Assembly: GCA_947502265.1 (NCBI GenBank)
Contig: CANMZB010000003.1
Span: forward strand, 218,802-282,801
Length of the DNA: 64,000 nucleotides
Source of the DNA: an uncultured Sulfitobacter sp.
Lineage (GTDB): Bacteria > Pseudomonadota > Alphaproteobacteria > Rhodobacterales > Rhodobacteraceae
Direction of reading: 5' to 3'
Shown here: positions 45,261-56,907 of the stretch, one piece after another
How positions within the stretch are numbered: the stretch's first letter is position 1
How the letters are laid out: each line of letters opens with the position of its first letter
Position numbers and translations under genes: made by a program
Notes under the pieces: generated by a model
The model's database searches: none
What the model saw: only the letters and a program-made list of their open reading frames with translations
Told to the model about the DNA's origin: nothing

Positions 45261-46379
45261 ATGAAATTCAGCATCGAACGTGCGGCGTTGCTTAAAGCCG
45301 TCTCTCAGGCCCAGTCTGTGGTAGAGCGACGCAACACCATTCCGATCCTCGCCAACGTCCTGATCGAAGCCGCAGGCAGTGATGTTTCCTTCCGCGCGAC
45401 CGATCTCGACATCGAGGTGGTGGACAAAGCCCCCGCTCAGGTCGAGCGCGCCGGAGCAACCACAGTCGCCGCCACCACCCTGCACGAGATCGTGCGCAAA
45501 CTGCCGGATGGCGCGCTTGTGTCGCTGACTTCTGACAGCGCGACAGGCCGTCTTACCGTGGAAGCAGGCCGGTCGAACTTCTCTCTCGCGACCCTGCCCA
45601 AGGAAGATTTTCCGGTAATGGCCTCGTCCGAGTACACATCCAATTTCACCGCCAACGCGGCGGTTCTGCGGCGGCTTTTCGATAAATCGAAATTCGCCAT
45701 CTCTACGGAAGAAACGCGGTACTACCTTAATGGCGTCTATATGCACATCGCGGATGGCGACGGGGGCAAAAAGCTGCGCTGTGTGGCGACAGACGGGCAC
45801 CGTCTGGCCCGCATTGATGCCGACATGCCCGCGGATGCCGCCGATATGCCCGGTGTGATCGTGCCGCGCAAAACCGTCGGCGAACTGCGCAAGCTTCTGG
45901 ATGACGACGAGATGCAGATCGCCGTGTCCGTGTCCGAGACCAAGATCCGCTTTGCCACACCCCTGATTACCCTGACCTCCAAGGTAATCGACGGCACCTT
46001 CCCCGATTACACCCGCGTTATCCCGCAGGGCAACACGCGCAAGCTTGAAGTGGACGCCGCCGATTTCGCCCGCGCGGTGGACCGCGTGGCCACCGTTTCG
46101 TCCGAACGTTCGCGCGCGGTAAAGCTGCAACTTGACGAAGACCGGCTGATCCTTTCTGTCAACGCGCCCGACAGCGGTGCCGCCCAAGAAGAGCTTGCCG
46201 TGGCTTATTCCGACGAGCGGTTGGAAATCGGCTTTAACGCGAAATACCTGCTGGAGATCGCAAGCCAGGTAGACCGCGAAAATGCCGTGTTCATGTTCAA
46301 TTCATCGGGCGACCCGACGTTGATGCGCGAGGGCAATGACACCTCGGCGGTCTATGTCGTCATGCCGATGCGTGTCTAA
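45261..46379 (+). CDS. dnaN: DNA polymerase III beta sliding clamp
   Basis: A 372-residue clamp protein built of three similar domains. It starts MKFSIERAALLKAVSQAQSV. Family stretches include VVERRNTIPILANVLIEA, CVATDGHRLARIDA and the C-terminal FMFNSSGDPTLMREG ... YVVMPMRV. It encircles DNA and tethers the polymerase. A GGAGAAG ribosome site precedes the ATG. Confidence 0.98.
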   Translation: MKFSIERAALLKAVSQAQSVVERRNTIPILANVLIEAAGSDVSFRATDLDIEVVDKAPAQVERAGATTVAATTLHEIVRKLPDGALVSLTSDSATGRLTVEAGRSNFSLATLPKEDFPVMASSEYTSNFTANAAVLRRLFDKSKFAISTEETRYYLNGVYMHIADGDGGKKLRCVATDGHRLARIDADMPADAADMPGVIVPRKTVGELRKLLDDDEMQIAVSVSETKIRFATPLITLTSKVIDGTFPDYTRVIPQGNTRKLEVDAADFARAVDRVATVSSERSRAVKLQLDEDRLILSVNAPDSGAAQEELAVAYSDERLEIGFNAKYLLEIASQVDRENAVFMFNSSGDPTLMREGNDTSAVYVVMPMRV

Positions 46380-46416
46380 GCGCATTCCATCGTTTCGGGC
46401 ATTCGGGCAGCCATAG

Positions 46417-47514
46417 ATGGCCGGTCTCTCCCTTTCCAATCTCACGCTGTCACATTTTCGCTCGCACCGGCGCTCGGTCATCGACGTGAATGCGCGGCCT
46501 GTCGCGATCCATGGCGATAACGGTGCGGGCAAGACTAATATTCTCGAAGCGGTCTCGCTCCTGTCTCCCGGACGCGGGCTGCGCCGCGCCAGCGCGGAAG
46601 ACATGACGCGCCGCCCTGAAGCGCTGGGATGGAAGATCAGCGCCCTGCTGCATGGTCCACACGGCTTTAACGAGATCGAGATCACATCCGAGAAGGGCGC
46701 GTCGCGTCAGGTGCGCATTGATGGTAAACCGGCACCGCAAACGGCACTGGGCCGTATCGCGCGCGTTTTGTGGCTGATCCCGTCGATGGACCGGCTTTGG
46801 ATCGAAGGGGCAGACGGACGGCGGCGGTTTCTGGACCGCATGACACTCAGCTTCCTGCCCGACCACGCCGAAATCTCGCTCTCCTACGAAAAGGCAATGC
46901 GCGAACGCAATCGCCTGTTGAAAGATATGGTGCGAGAGCCGTCGTGGTACGCGGCGCTGGAGGCACGATTGTCCGAAACCGGCGTTGCGATTCACCACAA
47001 CCGCCTGCACGCGCTACAGGCGCTGTCGGGCGCGCAAGCGCAATCCGACACATCCTTTCCCACGGCCACGCTGACGCTTGAGTGTGACATGCCTGCGGAC
47101 GTGGAAACGATGCGCGCCGCGCTCGCTGACAACCGCATGCGCGATATGTCCGCCGGGCGCACGCTCATCGGTCCGCACCGCGCGGATCTGATCGGCACCT
47201 ATGCCGCCAAAGGCATCGCCGCGCGTGATTGTTCCACCGGTGAGCAAAAGGCGTTGCTGGTATCATTGATCCTCGCGAATGCACGCGCGCTTGCCGCAGA
47301 TTTCGGCGCGCCGCCGCTTTTGCTGCTGGACGAGGTCGCAGCGCACCTTGATGCAGGCCGTCGCGCCGCGCTTTATGACGAAATCGCGGCCCTTGGTGCG
47401 CAAGCGTGGATGACCGGCACCGAAGACAGTTTATTCGAGGCGTTCGGCGCACGCGCGCAGATCCTGCGGGTCACAGAGGAGAGCGGGCTTTCATCGGTAT
47501 CCGGCCCGACATAG
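46417..47514 (+). CDS. recF: DNA replication and repair protein RecF
   Basis: A 365-residue SMC-like ATPase. Walker A is IHGDNGAGKTNILEA (near residue 30). The signature region is DCSTGEQKALLVSLILA, and Walker B is LLLDEVAAHLDAGRR. It helps load RecA at gapped DNA. It follows dnaN by 37 bases and is probably co-transcribed with it. Confidence 0.97.
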   Translation: MAGLSLSNLTLSHFRSHRRSVIDVNARPVAIHGDNGAGKTNILEAVSLLSPGRGLRRASAEDMTRRPEALGWKISALLHGPHGFNEIEITSEKGASRQVRIDGKPAPQTALGRIARVLWLIPSMDRLWIEGADGRRRFLDRMTLSFLPDHAEISLSYEKAMRERNRLLKDMVREPSWYAALEARLSETGVAIHHNRLHALQALSGAQAQSDTSFPTATLTLECDMPADVETMRAALADNRMRDMSAGRTLIGPHRADLIGTYAAKGIAARDCSTGEQKALLVSLILANARALAADFGAPPLLLLDEVAAHLDAGRRAALYDEIAALGAQAWMTGTEDSLFEAFGARAQILRVTEESGLSSVSGPT

Positions 47515-47554
47515 CGCCTGTGGCTGATACCATCCGACAAAGCACAAAATATTG

Positions 47555-47570
47555 TGTCACGCGCGTGACA
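47555..47570. promoter_or_regulatory. Perfect 16-bp palindrome upstream of gyrB
   Basis: TGTCACGCGCGTGACA is fully self-complementary and lies 51 bases before the gyrB start. A second, AT-rich inverted repeat (CACAAAATATTGTG, 47543-47556) overlaps its left edge. The position suits an operator or supercoiling-sensitive element of the gyrB promoter. The binding protein is unknown. Confidence 0.45.
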
Positions 47571-47603
47571 TTACCCGCCGGGAACCGTATGTTTGGCGGG
47601 TAG

Positions 47604-50036
<2,433 letters not shown>

Positions 50037-50050
50037 CGGGTTGTAGGGAA

Positions 50051-50086
50051 GCGCATATTTTTTCGCGGCGCGCATATTTTTTCGCG
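50051..50086. repeat. Tandem 17-bp direct repeat after gyrB
   Basis: GCGCATATTTTTTCGCG occurs exactly twice, at 50051-50067 and 50070-50086, with a 19-base period. It begins 14 bases after the gyrB stop, at the boundary between core and island DNA. It could be part of a 3' end signal or a mark of past recombination. Confidence 0.75.
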
Positions 50087-50760
50087 TCGCGGGAATACGG
50101 AAATTGGTATTACCTTCCTATTATCAGCGACTTATATAAAAAATAAGTCGTACGGCCTCATTTTACTCGTTGCTATTCTGGGCCGCCATTTCATCGACAC
50201 CCAAGATTTCTGCATTCAATGTGTAATCACCTAAATTCTGCCATTGCCCATGAATGGCAGTAAAAGCTCATGTGGCCGATACCGGCTCTTAACGCGACGT
50301 GTGGTCTACCTCATTAGCCAAATTGCCAAAAGCTATACTGATTGGCTACTTGCGACAGGTCGACTGGGCATCCCGAGCACGGATGTCAGAACTGTTTCTG
50401 GCTGTCTCCAGAACAACAAGGCGCGCGCAAGTACTGGAAACAGGGCAACAAACCGCCAACAGATGAGACGAGCGAAATTCCCAAACAGAACCTCGGTGCA
50501 TTTCGCAGCTAACGGTAGGTTCGAGCCAAATGGTGCTATTGTCGTAAACCGAACAAATGCCAGCAATGAGCGTGAAAAGAGTTTTCACCGTATAAGCACC
50601 GAAAGCACTAAGAATGGCAGAGCCAGACATTCGATCTGCCGGTTTTTCAGATGGCTAATACAGCGCAATTAACCAACTTCGAAAAACCTTTTCCAATACA
50701 TCGACTTAGGGCAAACTACCTCGACTCCATTTGACATTTCGCGACCGCATTAGGAACCTC
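50087..50760. other. Gene-poor junction between gyrB and the defence island
   Basis: There are about 670 bases without a credible gene. A hairpin (CGACTTAT 50128-50135 with ATAAGTCG 50143-50150) may end gyrB transcription, although the T-run is missing. Open readings of 60-140 codons exist on both strands but lack ribosome sites and protein-like composition. Base composition shifts here to lower GC. This is probably decayed mobile or intergenic DNA. Confidence 0.5.
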
Positions 50761-52500
50761 ATGTATTTAGCTTCGCTTAAAATTAGCAATTTTCGCCGAA
50801 TAGAATCTGCGACGATAGAATTTGAGCCGGGGCTCAATATCATTGTCGGCCCGAACAATATCGGAAAGACAGCCGTTGTTGATGCGCTGAGATCTCTACT
50901 TGCTGGCACCGATGACCCGTACCCGCGATTCAACGTCGATGACGTCCACCTTCCTAAAGGAGGAGCGGCAACGGGTGATATTGTCTTCGACTATATCTTC
51001 AAGGATTTGTCTCTCGACGATGAAGCCGACTTTTTACACGGGTTGAAATTCGACAGCGCAGGAAAGGCTACAGCCCTTCTCAGGGTGACCTATGGAGATG
51101 CGGATAAATCCGGACGGCTAAGATCGAGGAAGGTTTGCGGTGTCCATCATGACATCGCAATGACGGCGACCATGATGGAAAACCTGCGCAGCGTCTATTT
51201 ACAGCCGCTGCGCGATGCGGAACTTGGCCTTCGCCCGAGCCGTTCAAGTCAGTTGTCCCGATTGTTACATCTTCTTTCTGATGACGACGGCAAGGAGGAA
51301 ATTGCCCGAAAGCTCGCAGAACTCGACAAGGAAATCAAAGATCTTAAAGCAATAGTTGAAACCCAAGCAGCAATCACGGGGCGTCACAAAAGTATGCTGG
51401 GAGATCAGTTGGCCCAGATGTTGGCGGTTGAGTTGAGCGGCTCGGACTTCACAAAGCTCGCTTCGCGCCTGTCGCTACTGGTCGACAGCTTCGAGATCGA
51501 ACGCAACGGCCTCGGCTACAACAACCTAATTTTTATGGCTGTGGTCCTGAGCGAACTTGCAATGAACTCCGATTCGGCCTTCCGCAGTTTGATCGTCGAA
51601 GAGCCAGAAGCGCATCTTCACCCTCAGTTACAGGCCGTTCTATTGCAGTACCTCTCAGACATTAGAGTCGAGGAGGGGGAGCGAAACGTTCAGGTTTTCG
51701 TAACAAGTCATTCTCCGAATTTTGCCAGCATCGCGGATCTGGATGCCATCGAATGCTTGGTTGAGACGGACACAAGTGTAGAAGTGTTTCACCCCAGGTC
51801 AGTCAGTTTTGGAAAGGGCAAGAAGGAGAAGTTGAAGCGCTACCTTGATGTGACTCGTGCTGAAATCTTTTTCGCACGCCGCGTCATCTTTGTCGAAGGT
51901 GCCGCTGAATTATTAATGGTCAATCTTTTGGCGAAGAAAATGGGTTCCGATTTACGTAATCACGCAGTCAGCCTTATCAGCGTAGAGGGATTGAACTTTG
52001 ACTCCTTCATGCCGTTGTTTGGGGAAACAGCGATTAAGATACCTGTCGCAGTCATCACGGACGGAGATCCAGTTATCGACGACGCCGGTGGGGACAAGCA
52101 ACCGCATTATCCATCTGCAACTGAGACCATTACGATCTCAAGTAATACTGCGTTGATGAAGAAGCGAGAGGACAAGTTCCTTAAAGTGTTTCACGGTCAG
52201 AAGACCTTTGAGTACGACTTTGCGCTTCACGAAAAAAACAGAATGGCCATGCTTTCAGCCCTCAAGGACCTACACCCCCAGATCGGTGCCGATCTTGAAA
52301 TCGAGGTCGCATCGAAGGCAAATGATCGAGACAAAGCGATGGCGCTCTTCATGGGTATGTTCGAGCGAAACAATGGTAAAAAAAATGTCCAAAAAGGGGC
52401 GTTTGCGCAGTCGCTCGCAGCGCAGATTGAAGATAACGGTCTGGAAATTGAAGTTCCGAATTACATCAGAGATGCAGTGACGCATGCGTGCCAACCATGA
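50761..52500 (+). CDS. gajA: Gabija antiphage protein GajA (OLD-family ATPase with Toprim nuclease)
   Basis: A 579-residue protein. The N-terminal ABC-type ATPase has Walker A GPNNIGKT (30-37), a signature region LGYNNLIFMA (251-260) and Walker B LIVEEPEAHLHPQ (277-289), then FVTSHSPNFA. The C-terminal Toprim domain has VIFVEGAAELL (Glu379) and VAVITDGDP (Asp434, Asp436). This is the OLD layout of GajA, a DNA-nicking enzyme held off by normal NTP levels and released during phage infection. The gajB-like helicase gene follows with a 4-base overlap, the standard Gabija pair. The start at 50761 (MYLASLKISNF) is preferred over an ATG-less extension. Confidence 0.88.
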   Translation: MYLASLKISNFRRIESATIEFEPGLNIIVGPNNIGKTAVVDALRSLLAGTDDPYPRFNVDDVHLPKGGAATGDIVFDYIFKDLSLDDEADFLHGLKFDSAGKATALLRVTYGDADKSGRLRSRKVCGVHHDIAMTATMMENLRSVYLQPLRDAELGLRPSRSSQLSRLLHLLSDDDGKEEIARKLAELDKEIKDLKAIVETQAAITGRHKSMLGDQLAQMLAVELSGSDFTKLASRLSLLVDSFEIERNGLGYNNLIFMAVVLSELAMNSDSAFRSLIVEEPEAHLHPQLQAVLLQYLSDIRVEEGERNVQVFVTSHSPNFASIADLDAIECLVETDTSVEVFHPRSVSFGKGKKEKLKRYLDVTRAEIFFARRVIFVEGAAELLMVNLLAKKMGSDLRNHAVSLISVEGLNFDSFMPLFGETAIKIPVAVITDGDPVIDDAGGDKQPHYPSATETITISSNTALMKKREDKFLKVFHGQKTFEYDFALHEKNRMAMLSALKDLHPQIGADLEIEVASKANDRDKAMALFMGMFERNNGKKNVQKGAFAQSLAAQIEDNGLEIEVPNYIRDAVTHACQP

Positions 52501-54218
52501 TCGATCTGTCGCCGCAGCAACGGGGAATCGTTGATGCACCACTCGACCCTATGGCGGTCAGTGCCTGCGCAGGGAGCGGCAAGACTGCAACTGCGGTCCG
52601 GCGGTTGGCCGCTATGCGCAAGCACCTTGCCGATCGCCACGGCCAAATTGCTCTACTGTCCTTTTCCAACGTGGCCGTCGACACATTCAAAAATGATTAT
52701 AATGACTTATTGGAGGGAGAGGCAGGCAGCAGCCACATGGACGGCATAGAAATCGCCACAGTCGATGCTTTCATCACCTCAAATATTCTTCGCCCTCATG
52801 GGCATCTTGTCATGGGATGCAAAAGGACCCCGTTCCTCGTGGACGGTAGCGAGCCTTTCCTTGCGAACTTCACGGTCTGGGACGGAAAGAGGCCACGACG
52901 AACAACAGCGCTTCAATTTAGTGTCGAGAAAGGAGTGGGGCATCAGTATCTTGTAGGACAGACGAATACCGTAGTTGATTTGAAAACAGGCAATGAGGCG
53001 ATAAGGAAGCTGGCGCAGGTCGGAGCCTACTCGCATGCGTTGGGTAGCCTTTGGGCTTTCCGCGTCCTTAGGTCCCAGCCCCTGATCCTCCGCGCACTGG
53101 CACGCCGCTATCCACACATCCTTGTTGATGAGGCCCAAGACATCGGAAGACTGCATCAATCAATCCTTATGGAGTTGCAGGATGCTGGTACGAAGATTTC
53201 GCTGATCGGGGACGTAAACCAAGGTATATACGAGTTCTCAGGTGCAACTGGCGCGTTTCTTAAACAGTACGCAGATCGCGATGATGTCGACGGCAGGATG
53301 CTCGAGACAAATTTTCGATCGGTTCCGAGCATCGTCGCAATCGCAAACAAACTCTCAGGGCGTGGTGATACGGCCGCACGCACGGAATTGAAAACTTTGT
53401 CAGGGGCATATTATTTTACCTATAAGAAGAAGGAGAAAGGCGATGCACTCAAGTCCTTCGCAGGGCTGTTAGGCAAAGCAGGAATAGCGGTAAATGATGC
53501 GGCCGTGCTCTGCCGTTCAGCGGCATGGGCTGAAGATTGGGCCGGTGGTGAAGACGAACAAGGGCAGGGCATCTTGCGACACTTCGTCGACGCGGCGATC
53601 CAGCGCGACAAGTTCGATCGTTTCGATGAAGCCTTCAAGCATTGCAGCACTGGCGTCATTGGCTTGATGGATGACGATCATGGGGATTTACTCTCTCATC
53701 TCGTTCGAAGCGGCGGCGACGAACGAATTTTTCAGATGCTGCGAAGGACGCTCTGGACGTTTGTGAAAGACGCAACTGACGGTCTGCCGTCCGCACATCT
53801 TGTGGCAAACACCGCTTGGCAGCCTGCTCTTTTGGCTCGGGTGGGAGCGCTGCTCAACACGCTGTCTGCAGAGTATGGCTTGAAAGTTGGAGACAACTGG
53901 AAAGCAAAGCTGGCGAAACGAAAAATATTCGATCGACCACTTATCCGACCTGCAGATTTAGTTGGGGAAGAAGTACAAAATTTTCGTGTTTCTACGGTAC
54001 ATAAAGTGAAGGGTGAGAGTATCAGAGGCGTTCTTTATGTCTGCAACCGTTCGCACATCGATGAACTTCTCGGTGGTACAGTAACAGAGGTCGGAAAGAT
54101 CGGGTATGTAGCACTCACCAGAGCGCAAGATATTTTTGTGCTTGGCGTTCCAGCTACTAACATAAAGGAGTTCGCCCCCAAGCTTGATGCACTCGGCTTC
54201 ACCGAGGCTGGGAGATGA
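52497..54218 (+). CDS. gajB: Gabija antiphage protein GajB (UvrD-like helicase)
   Basis: A 573-residue superfamily 1 helicase. Motif I is SACAGSGKTATAVRR (about 22-36), motif II ILVDEAQDIG, and motif III LIGDVNQGIYEFSGA. Motif IV is ETNFRSVPSIV, motif V VSTVHKVKGESIRGVLYV, and motif VI VALTRAQDIF. It is shorter than housekeeping UvrD, as GajB is. GajB is thought to sense DNA ends produced during infection and activate GajA by using up nucleotides. It starts within the stop codon of gajA (ATGA, 52497-52500). Confidence 0.88.
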   Translation: MIDLSPQQRGIVDAPLDPMAVSACAGSGKTATAVRRLAAMRKHLADRHGQIALLSFSNVAVDTFKNDYNDLLEGEAGSSHMDGIEIATVDAFITSNILRPHGHLVMGCKRTPFLVDGSEPFLANFTVWDGKRPRRTTALQFSVEKGVGHQYLVGQTNTVVDLKTGNEAIRKLAQVGAYSHALGSLWAFRVLRSQPLILRALARRYPHILVDEAQDIGRLHQSILMELQDAGTKISLIGDVNQGIYEFSGATGAFLKQYADRDDVDGRMLETNFRSVPSIVAIANKLSGRGDTAARTELKTLSGAYYFTYKKKEKGDALKSFAGLLGKAGIAVNDAAVLCRSAAWAEDWAGGEDEQGQGILRHFVDAAIQRDKFDRFDEAFKHCSTGVIGLMDDDHGDLLSHLVRSGGDERIFQMLRRTLWTFVKDATDGLPSAHLVANTAWQPALLARVGALLNTLSAEYGLKVGDNWKAKLAKRKIFDRPLIRPADLVGEEVQNFRVSTVHKVKGESIRGVLYVCNRSHIDELLGGTVTEVGKIGYVALTRAQDIFVLGVPATNIKEFAPKLDALGFTEAGR

Positions 54219-54493
54219 TCCGACCTCGGAAGTCGGGGTGGCGAAAGAGGATGGGCGTTCCTGTACTTACCGAGTGAGAACTGCTCGGTTTAGGGCACTA
54301 TTTCAAAGACTTTCGAATGTGTGCAGGTGGCAATATATTTTTGTAAGCGACAAGGCCCGATTAGTTTGCGCCGCTTCGGCATCGCGTATTACAATCCGAG
54401 TGTCTCCGGCAAAGAGTGGTCGTTGGGCACAGCTATATGAAAGCTTATGACCCATATGGTTTGGTGTGATGGACGGTTTGGGGGAGTAGAGCT

Positions 54494-55816
54494 TTGGGTA
54501 CTGAAATAAGGCTCGACTTGGCCGACATGTTGGTCACGTACAGCAAGAACCACCGGGGTATCGATCACGGGTCGATTTTTCAGGAGGATGATCGCAAGCC
54601 GGTAAAGAGCGATCAGCTTGATTACGATTGGTACGAGAATGAGGGCGAGGATCCAACGGCGTCAGAGATGGCGTTCACGCGACCTCTCAGGAATGTCGTT
54701 CCGCGACTTGAACTGCTCGGCTTCAATCTCAAGCGGGTTCAGCGCGAGTATGACGCGGTCGCCGCGAGTTGGCTGGAGGAGAAACAACTCCATCAGGACG
54801 ACGATGACGAGCCGGTTCCTGATCTGATGTCCTTCGCCGAGTTTCTTGCATTTGCAACGGCGCACCCGATAGATAAACTCGACGACACCTTTCTCTCCGG
54901 CTCGGACGATGTGAACGAGGAGAAGATGCAAGGTCGCTTCGCCATGATATCTCTCGCCCGGCTTCCCAACTATAGGCCCTATGACATACAAGCCTATTCC
55001 GAACGAAGCTTCTTCGGCGAATTGGTGCGTATCCTCCACCCTTATTCCATCTTGCGCCTCTTGGCGGAGGCGACGGCGAATGAGGACGCCCCAGTCGTCT
55101 GGCAGTGGGGCCCGCTCGTCGAGAGTGGCTACGCCGCAGCGCGGGAGTTCGTGCCGCAAGCCCGTCGTACTGAGACATTCCTGATAGCGACCGAAGGCAG
55201 CTCGGATGTGCATATCTTGAAGCACGCGCTCGCGCTGTTGCGTCCGGGAATCGCGGACTTTTTTCGTTTCATCGACGTCAGCGAGAGCCATCCGTTTTCC
55301 GGCACCGGCAACCTGGTGAAGTTCGCCGAAGGCCTCGCAAAAATCGACGTCCAGAATCAGGTTGTCTTTGTTTTCGATAACGACGCCGAGGGACTCGATG
55401 CCCATCAGAGGCTTTCGACGATTACCCTTCCTCCCAACATGCGCCGGATCATGCTGCCCGAACTCGACACCTTTCGTGCTTTTCCAGCCGAGGGGCCAGA
55501 GGGCTTGCATAGTTCGGACATTAATTACCGTGCTGCAGCGATCGAATGTTATCTTGATCTTGAGGTCGGCTGTCATCCGCCAGCCAAGGTGCTGTGGACC
55601 AATTACAAGAAGGGCCTCGGCATCTATCAGGGGGCGTTGGAATTCAAGGAGTCCTATATCAAAGAATTCCTGAAACAGACCCCTGAAACAATGCGCGATG
55701 GCTCATATGATGTTCGCAAGATCGAGGCGATCCTTGACCTGCTTATTGCTGAATGTACGGCTATGGTTGTCGATCAGTGGGATCCGACCGAGGTTGAATT
55801 GAGAGAAAGTTATTGA
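54494..55816 (+). CDS. HEPN/Toprim-type protein of a defence island
   Basis: A 440-residue protein that starts at TTG 54494, with GGGGGAG seven bases ahead. The N-terminus (MGTEIRLDLADMLVTYSKNH) and the helical middle resemble the HEPN/Toprim N-terminal domain proteins. From about residue 228 a Toprim-like fold follows: LIATEGSSDVHIL (Glu234) and VVFVFDNDAEG (Asp295, Asp297), then MRRIMLPELDTF. Such proteins occur in phage-defence neighbourhoods and are presumed nucleases, but I know of no assigned mechanism. It lies 275 bases after gajB in the same direction. It may be independent of Gabija or an added component. Confidence 0.6.
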   Translation: MGTEIRLDLADMLVTYSKNHRGIDHGSIFQEDDRKPVKSDQLDYDWYENEGEDPTASEMAFTRPLRNVVPRLELLGFNLKRVQREYDAVAASWLEEKQLHQDDDDEPVPDLMSFAEFLAFATAHPIDKLDDTFLSGSDDVNEEKMQGRFAMISLARLPNYRPYDIQAYSERSFFGELVRILHPYSILRLLAEATANEDAPVVWQWGPLVESGYAAAREFVPQARRTETFLIATEGSSDVHILKHALALLRPGIADFFRFIDVSESHPFSGTGNLVKFAEGLAKIDVQNQVVFVFDNDAEGLDAHQRLSTITLPPNMRRIMLPELDTFRAFPAEGPEGLHSSDINYRAAAIECYLDLEVGCHPPAKVLWTNYKKGLGIYQGALEFKESYIKEFLKQTPETMRDGSYDVRKIEAILDLLIAECTAMVVDQWDPTEVELRESY

Positions 55817-56013
55817 TGTCTGAAAAGAGCGCGTTCCAAGAGACCTATACCTTTATATAACCGCGAACACGTTCTTCAGTATCAAATATAAATCCTTTGA
55901 GGACGGAATCTTCACTGCGGAATTAGCTGTGCTGCCTCTCGCTTCGGACGCGAATTCGCAAGGCCGCATTTGACATGTCACTTCATCTAAGCTGGCAGCA
56001 CCAGTTCAATCTA

Positions 56014-56829
56014 TTATACAATCAAAAACCTAAACCGTTCTTCGGACGCCCCATCTTGTGCGAACACTGCGATGCGCACACTTGAAAGATGCAACTTCTC
56101 GGCTAATTTCGCGAGTTCTTCCGTTGTGCCCCCCCACGAGTCTGGCACTATGAGAATGGCAGTTCGATGGTCTTTGGTTAGAAGCGCCGCCATCCCAAGT
56201 GTTTCCAACAGGTAGCGGCGATGTTTCTTGTTTCGATGTGATTTGCACTCGATGGCCGCCACCGCTTCTCCGTCCCGCATCACAGTAAAGTCCGAAGGCA
56301 CTAACGCATCCCGCCCGCTCCGGACGATTTCGACATCGTCGCCAAGCTCAAGACTTTCTAAGTTGCTCGCAAGAAACCGGAAGACTTCTTCCTCGAATTC
56401 GATGGCCCGTTTGACGCGCTCGTTAGCGGCGACCCCACGCCCACCCTGCTTGGCTTCTGCATTGCGCAAAGCGACCTGCAGTTGCCTCCGCGAAACCTCA
56501 CCACGAAAAAATTTCGGAATCAAATTTTCAGCTAAGTCACTGGAAAGAATTGATATCTGTGAGAGTGTGAGAACCCCGGTCATAGCAAGTTTCGGATTCT
56601 CTTCCACCAGCGCTTCCGCGGCGTTCTGCTTCATCCAATTTACTGCTGAGAGAGGGTTCCTGAGACTCGACGGATCGACACCGCGCAGTTGGGCCACGTG
56701 TGCAAGCATCTGGCTCGCGTCGTCAAAACCATGACAAGCGGGGTCGTCTAAGGCCGCGGAAAGAGCCTTGCCGAAGACGATCCAATTTCGGGTCTTTGCG
56801 AGTTCTTCAAGGGTGAAATCAGGTGTCAT
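56014..56829 (-). CDS. Unknown protein with a PD-(D/E)XK nuclease-like C-terminal domain
   Basis: A 271-residue protein. The N-terminal 130 residues are helical and unrecognised. The C-terminal part has SDFTVMRDGEAVAAIECKSH, with Asp180, Glu194 and Lys196 in the D-x(n)-E-x-K arrangement of restriction-type nucleases. It is preceded by an acidic helix (FEEEVFRFLASNL) that could supply the first acidic residue. The strand after ECK (LLTKDHRTAILIVPDS) fits the fold. It is divergent from tnsA, 78 bases away, and convergent with the HEPN/Toprim gene. It could be a defence nuclease or an accessory of the transposon. Confidence 0.55.
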   Translation of the reverse strand: MTPDFTLEELAKTRNWIVFGKALSAALDDPACHGFDDASQMLAHVAQLRGVDPSSLRNPLSAVNWMKQNAAEALVEENPKLAMTGVLTLSQISILSSDLAENLIPKFFRGEVSRRQLQVALRNAEAKQGGRGVAANERVKRAIEFEEEVFRFLASNLESLELGDDVEIVRSGRDALVPSDFTVMRDGEAVAAIECKSHRNKKHRRYLLETLGMAALLTKDHRTAILIVPDSWGGTTEELAKLAEKLHLSSVRIAVFAQDGASEERFRFLIV

Positions 56830-56907
56830 GAAAACGTTGTTATCAGAAATGACTCACAAAAACAGCAATTTATGTTTTAGTATTACTAACGAATCGAGGT
56901 AAGAAAT

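Noticed and set aside
50244..50672. 142-codon frame and opposite-strand frames between gyrB and gajA
   Set aside because: There is no ribosome site, composition is basic and irregular, and overlapping frames on both strands are equally open.
54184..54450. 88-codon frame between gajB and the HEPN/Toprim gene
   Set aside because: It starts inside gajB in another frame and shows no recognisable protein features.
56830..56907. Tn7-like end in the gap before tnsA (TGTTATCAG at about 56837)
   Set aside because: Only one TGT-like start is present, without repeated internal sites or a matching opposite end.
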